Below, piece by piece: positions 8,331-11,187 of a stretch of DNA of 11,187 bases (positions are counted from its first letter, which is position 1; each line of letters opens with the position of its first letter). The notes beneath the pieces were generated by a model. That model saw only the letters and a program-made list of their open reading frames with translations, was not told the origin of the DNA and made no database searches. Origin of the DNA: Spirogloea muscicola (taxonomy: Eukaryota > Streptophyta > Zygnematophyceae > Spirogloeales > Spirogloeaceae); contig WELB01000252.1 of the NCBI GenBank assembly GCA_009602725.1, forward strand, positions 20,622 through 31,808, in the 5' to 3' direction. The position numbers and the translations under genes were made by a program.

Positions 8331-8570
8331 GGAGGATGTCATTGACCTAGTCTAGTCTACTTAAGGAGATACTGGAGAGTGAGCAGTGCAGAGGGAGCAG
8401 ATCTGCAGAGAGACGGCAAAGAAGAGGAAGGCGGTTGGAAGCGGGCCCGCCAACAAGCCAATAAGTGAATATACCAGATGTCAACTACCAGGAGTGGATC
8501 CCACGATGAAGTGCTCTAGCTGTTGATGTGCAACAAGAGAGAAGAAGAATGAAAGTGCTCCCCATTGGGA
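8331..8570. other. unassigned AG-rich spacer
   Basis: No gene or RNA is recognised. The plus strand is purine-rich. A short piece near 8389-8399 (GCAGAGGGAGC) resembles part of the downstream tandem unit (8692-8703), so a decayed extra unit is possible but weak. Confidence 0.4.
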
Positions 8571-8863
8571 AGAAAGTGCTCTCGCCCATAGAGAAGAGGG
8601 GCTGGCAAAGCCAGCCCAAAAAGAATGGATAATGTCCAAAGCCAAAGAAAGAGGAGCCGGAAAAAGACTACACTACAAAACACAAGACAATGCAGAGGGA
8701 AGCTCAGTATCAGAGAAGTGCTCGCCCATAGAGAAGAGGGGCTGGCAAAGCCAGCCCAAAGAGAATGGACAATGTCTAAAGCCAAAGAAAGAGGAGCCGA
8801 AAAAGGACTACACTACAAAACACTGCAAAACACGAGAAGATGCAGAAGGAAGCTCAGCACCCA
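8571..8863. repeat. two direct repeat units of about 140-150 bp, each with a hairpin
   Basis: Unit 1 (about 8571-8712) and unit 2 (about 8713-8863) are closely similar. Shared blocks include CTCGCCCATAGAGAAGAGGG (8581 and 8721), AAAGCCAAAGAAAGAGGAGC and GACTACACTACAAAACAC. Both hold a perfect 8-bp-stem, 3-base-loop hairpin, GGGCTGGC AAA GCCAGCCC, at 8599-8617 and 8739-8757, spaced exactly 140 bases. Unit 2 has about 10 extra bases around a partially duplicated AAAACAC. A 23-bp piece (AGA..ATGCAG..GAAGCTCAG) recurs at 8685-8707, 8835-8857 and 10941-10963. Stops in every frame and hydrophobic nonsense translation argue against coding. It could be repeat-bearing 3' flank of a retroelement or a local satellite. 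Confidence 0.8.
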
Positions 8864-8940
8864 CAAGTGAGCAACATCAGATTGGAGTAGCTCGCTGCAG
8901 GGAAAGAGGCACTCCGCCGAGACCCAGAGGCGGCGGCCAT
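8835..8940. repeat. left direct repeat flanking the retroelement
   Basis: Matches 10941-11026 from AGAAGATGCAG to GGCGGCGGCCAT. The first 46 bases align without gaps with six differences, all transitions. This copy has about 20 extra bases (AGGCACTCCGCCGAGACCC region) near its right end. Its right edge lies 12 bases beyond the retroelement stop codon. Confidence 0.8.
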
Positions 8941-8952
8941 AGCACGGCCGGC

Positions 8953-9577
8953 TCACGTGTGGACGGCGTGGGCAAGGGAGCGTTGAAACGATATCGCCAG
9001 GCGCATGCGGAAGACTTGGGCGAGCGAACCGGCGGCGTTGAAGCCGGGCATCGCCCCTGGCAGACCCGGCCGCCGGTTAAAGGCCTGGCGGGCAAGCCGC
9101 TGAAGGAGATCCAGCCAGCGGCTGCCGAAAGCCCCGTGTACATCCATCGCCAGGGCCGCGAAATCATCCCCAACTGGGTGATTGGCGTATTTGCGCTCCT
9201 TGTCCCGGTCCGCCAGGCCGACCGCGTGCCCTGTAAACGACGCCGATCTGGTGGGATTGGCGAAGTCGATGCAGTCAGTTGTCACCACATCGGCGATGAT
9301 GCGGGGACCGCCGCCGGGGGAAATGGCGACCAGGTCAGCGCGTCGTGTATGGGGCCGGCCGTCCGCGCCCAGCTGGATGGGCATGATTGAGGAGTTCTGC
9401 ACAGCCACCTTGAAGCCCACCTCCGTAAACACCCCCTGCATACCATCTCGCAGGAGATCGTGGGAAGCGGTCCGCTCGCCCCCGTGCGCGCAACGGAGCA
9501 TATGCGCAGCCAGCTCCGCAGGGTCAGCGTGGCGGGTACCGCACTCGCACTGAGTGACGCCCACGAGGCAGGAGGGA
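8953..9577 (-). pseudogene. retroelement zinc finger and restriction-like endonuclease domain
   Basis: This second frame contains a zinc-binding motif C-x1-C-x12-H-x3-C (residues 6-25 counted from GTG 9564; QCECGTRH ... HMLRC), followed by AHGGERTASHDLLRD, a signature seen after the finger in algal and oomycete elements. The nuclease core has RRADLVAIS (Asp77), IIADVVTTD (Asp92) and DKERKYAN (Lys122/Lys125, Tyr126), the arrangement of R2-type PD-(D/E)XK endonucleases that nick the target for priming. The stop is at 8955-8953. The domain looks intact; it is separated from the RT by a one-base frame change, so it would not be translated with it. Confidence 0.85.
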
Positions 9578-10298
9578 GGAGGCCCAAGAGCCGGTGGACC
9601 GCCGTCCTGAAGACCTCATCGGGCATGGTGAGCCCCACGTGGAGTGGGAGCGCTGATAACCACGCCGCCGCCCCAGGGGAAGAGGCTGAGAGGAGCCGGG
9701 CGTGGCCGCGAAGGTCAGACGGAGAGAGAAGCTCCACCACCTGGTCAGAGGCCGCTCTTTCAACCAGCACCGTGAAGCGTGCCTGGGCACGCAGGTCAGA
9801 GTGTGGGCGAGGTGGGTGAAAGGGACGATCTGCTCCGACATGTTTGAGGTGGACCGCCAGGAGCCCGTCGCAGGCAGAGCGGAGGGCAACCTGGAAGGGC
9901 AGCTGGCCTATCTCCACTTCAGCTGCCGCCCGCTCCAGGGCGCGCTGGCCGTGGACGATGAATCTCTGGCACATGGGGGCTGCAACCTGCGCCCAGCTGC
10001 CCATGTAGGCCGCCTCACAGGCGCGGGCAACTGAGCGGCATCCCAAGCCGCCGCGGCTGGCCGGCAGGCTAGCCTGCAGCAGCGCAGCTGGTGAGGAGAG
10101 GAACGCGGGGTGCTGCACGAGGGTGGCCGCCGGCGCAAGGATGCCGGAGTCAAATGCCGCATACACTGCCTTCACCACCGGTGAGGGAGGGGTGGTGCGG
10201 GCCAGATAGTGTGGCCGCTGCACGATGCATCGTGTCAGCATAGCGGTCGCCAGCTGCATGTCCTGCAGCATGTGAAGACGATCCGCCGGCCGGAGGTG
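9578..10298 (-). pseudogene. retroelement RT thumb / connector region
   Basis: Same frame as the RT fragment after the premature stop. Family-typical pieces are MQLATAMLTRCIVQRPHYL, SLPASRGGLGCRSVARACE (the LP..xGGLG.R signature after the RT) and HARLLSASSPGAAAWLSALP, then a MPDEVFRTAVHRLLGL block that normally leads into the zinc finger. The frame is uninterrupted here, so decay is limited to a few events. Near 9570-9590 the family-like sequence changes frame; translation in this frame beyond that point to 9282 is not family-like and is a shadow. Confidence 0.8.
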
Positions 10299-10938
10299 TT
10301 ACTGCAGCCGCGCCTGCAGCTGCTCCGTCTCAAAGGCAGGTGCGCCGATGGGGGCGCCGAGGAGGGTGCAGCCCCCAGCCGGTGTCTGGCAGCCCGAGGG
10401 CAGGCGCAGGTGGGCTGGCAGGCCCTGGGGGGGCCAAGCACTGCATTTGGCTACACGGATGGCCAGGCCGATCGCGGCCAGCTGCGCTTCGAGGGTCGCG
10501 AAGGCTGCCACGACGTCGTCTGGCGGCCCCACGAACGTGGTGTCATCAGCGTATTTGGGGACGAGGACGCCTGGGTGAGCCGCGACCGTTGCCAGCAGCG
10601 CACGGTTGTGAGCCAGCGCGTGGTAGAGCCCCGCCAGCGGATCCCCTTGGCGCGCGCCTGTGGAGGAATGGAGGACCTCCGCCCCACCGTGCCCTGTCCG
10701 CCACAGCAAGTCGCTAGGCTGACCGCAGCCCAGCCTGAAGAAGGGTAGGAGGCTGGGGAAGGCCGCCCGCAGCTCCTCTCCAATGACATCCCGGGCTGCG
10801 CTGTTGAACGCATTCCGGACATGTACCGCCAAGGCCATCCATCCGGGGTTCAGGCCCAAGGCGGCCCCATACGCCGTGCACGACCACCTCACCGCCGCTC
10901 CGCAGCCCCGCGCGCCGAGCTGGTGGGGCGCCAGCCCC
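10299..10938 (-). pseudogene. reverse transcriptase domain fragment, motif A Asp lost
   Basis: The frame is open from the direct-repeat junction; the first recognisable motif is LAPHQLGA. From the GTG at 10892: motif A reads ALAVHVRNAFNS, where His (codon 10823-10821, CAT) stands in place of the catalytic Asp expected in LxLDVxNAFN. Motif B is STGARQGDPL (residues 77-86). Motif C is KYADDTTFVG with the catalytic pair intact (10553-10542). The frame then runs TLLGAPIGAPAFETEQLQAR and hits TAA at 10301-10299, after which the same frame continues with matching sequence. The template is the element RNA in a target-primed mechanism in the nucleus. Non-LTR type is judged from the YADD and GARQGDPL motifs. 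Confidence 0.88.
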
Positions 10939-10940
10939 GC

Positions 10941-11026
10941 AGAAGATGCAGAGGGGAGCTCAGCATCCGCGAGTGAGCGACATCAGGGCCGGAGTGGCTC
11001 GCTGCAGGGACGGAGGCGGCGGCCAT
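10941..11026. repeat. right direct repeat flanking the retroelement
   Basis: Counterpart of 8835-8940, beginning AGAAGATGCAG exactly where the truncated RT coding sequence ends and finishing GGCGGCGGCCAT. It keeps several CpG dinucleotides (for example CCGCGAG) that are CA in the left copy (CCACAAG). Confidence 0.8.
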
Positions 11027-11187
11027 GCGAGACGACGAGGGACGAGAGGGGAGGCCATGGCAGTGGGAGCAGCAGGGGGGGTGGAAGGAGGCCAGCCCCC
11101 GCCGCCCGCCACGTGGCGCCCGCCCGCTTTGTTCGGCCGGCCGCCGCCCGCCGCCGACTGCCGCCATTGGCGCCGCCGCCGCCGCCG
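11027..11187. other. GC-rich unassigned right flank ending in CCG triplets
   Basis: No gene is recognised. A minus frame is open from 11167 through the direct repeat into 10889, but its composition (Arg, Gly, Ser, Pro) is that of a chance frame in GC-rich DNA. Positions 11171-11187 are a CGC triplet microsatellite reaching the window edge. Confidence 0.5.

Larger units (their letters stand above)
8941..10940 (-). mobile_element. 5'-truncated, decayed non-LTR retrotransposon (RT, CCHC finger, restriction-like endonuclease)
   Basis: A minus-strand retroelement remnant of about 2 kb with the domain order of R2-type, restriction-like-endonuclease LINEs: reverse transcriptase, thumb, zinc finger, PD-(D/E)XK-like nuclease. 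The N-terminal part, including early RT motifs and any upstream domain, is missing; the coding sequence begins abruptly at the right direct repeat. It is much more GC-rich than the kinase gene. It carries an in-frame stop (10301-10299), a frameshift near 9570-9590 and a lost RT catalytic Asp, so it cannot move by itself. No poly(A) tail or 3' UTR of its own is evident between its stop and the left direct repeat. Flanking direct repeats at 8835-8940 and 10941-11026 abut both ends. Confidence 0.85.

Noticed and set aside
8516-8785. hydrophobic 89-codon minus-strand ORF
   Set aside because: It is a translation of the tandem 140-bp units, giving the same hydrophobic phrase twice; the purine-rich plus strand explains the Leu/Phe-rich composition.
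8571-8863. CRISPR-like array
   Set aside because: Only two units, about 140 bp each, with no alternating short repeat and spacer pattern, and the setting is eukaryotic.
8632-9390. 252-codon plus-strand ORF
   Set aside because: It spans the tandem repeats and then the antisense of the retroelement endonuclease; its second half is a shadow of the minus-strand coding frame and the first half is repeat.
10209-10748. 179-codon plus-strand ORF
   Set aside because: Antisense to the reverse transcriptase with YADD and GARQGDPL on the minus strand.

Overview
The window is nuclear DNA from a eukaryote, most likely a green alga. The reasons are a plant-type hybrid histidine kinase gene split into about 19 exons by short GT-AG introns, degenerate plant-type telomere repeats (TAAACCC class) in one intron, TGTAA polyadenylation-type signals, and a GC-rich non-LTR retrotransposon. 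Green algal affinity is an inference; no rRNA or organelle gene is present to confirm it.

Layout. Positions 1-540 are GC-rich with long open frames on both strands; the most protein-like is a minus-strand frame running off the left edge, which I only list as a candidate. Positions 658-7487 (+) are one gene: TM1, a double-Cache-like extracytoplasmic sensor, TM2, coiled coil, HisKA with the phosphoacceptor His, HATPase_c, a degenerate pseudo-receiver, a Ser/Pro-rich linker and a canonical receiver. The spliced model is 1197 residues; from TM2 to the stop all splice phases agree. This architecture and length resemble the plant AHK1 osmosensor type of hybrid kinase. The only weak part is the junction between the first exon and the sensor.

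Positions 7488-8330 look like the 3' untranslated region of the kinase. They hold a 13-bp tandem duplication, a 42-bp near-perfect inverted repeat (MITE-like or long-hairpin locus) and a perfect 11-bp palindrome with TGTAA on both strands. Positions 8571-8863 are two direct repeats of about 140-150 bp, each with an 8-bp-stem hairpin.

Positions 8941-10940 (minus strand) are a 5'-truncated, decayed non-LTR retrotransposon: reverse transcriptase (YADD kept, motif A Asp changed to His), an in-frame stop, a frameshift, then a CCHC-type zinc finger and a restriction-like endonuclease. It sits exactly between two diverged direct repeats (8835-8940 and 10941-11026), the topology of an unusually long target duplication. 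The last 160 bases are GC-rich and unassigned.

The kinase would sense an extracytoplasmic ligand or osmotic state, autophosphorylate on His, and pass phosphate to the C-terminal receiver Asp and then to an unlinked HPt protein. I see no new defence or mobile system. The most notable structures are the inverted repeat, the direct-repeat-flanked retroelement and the telomere-like intron.
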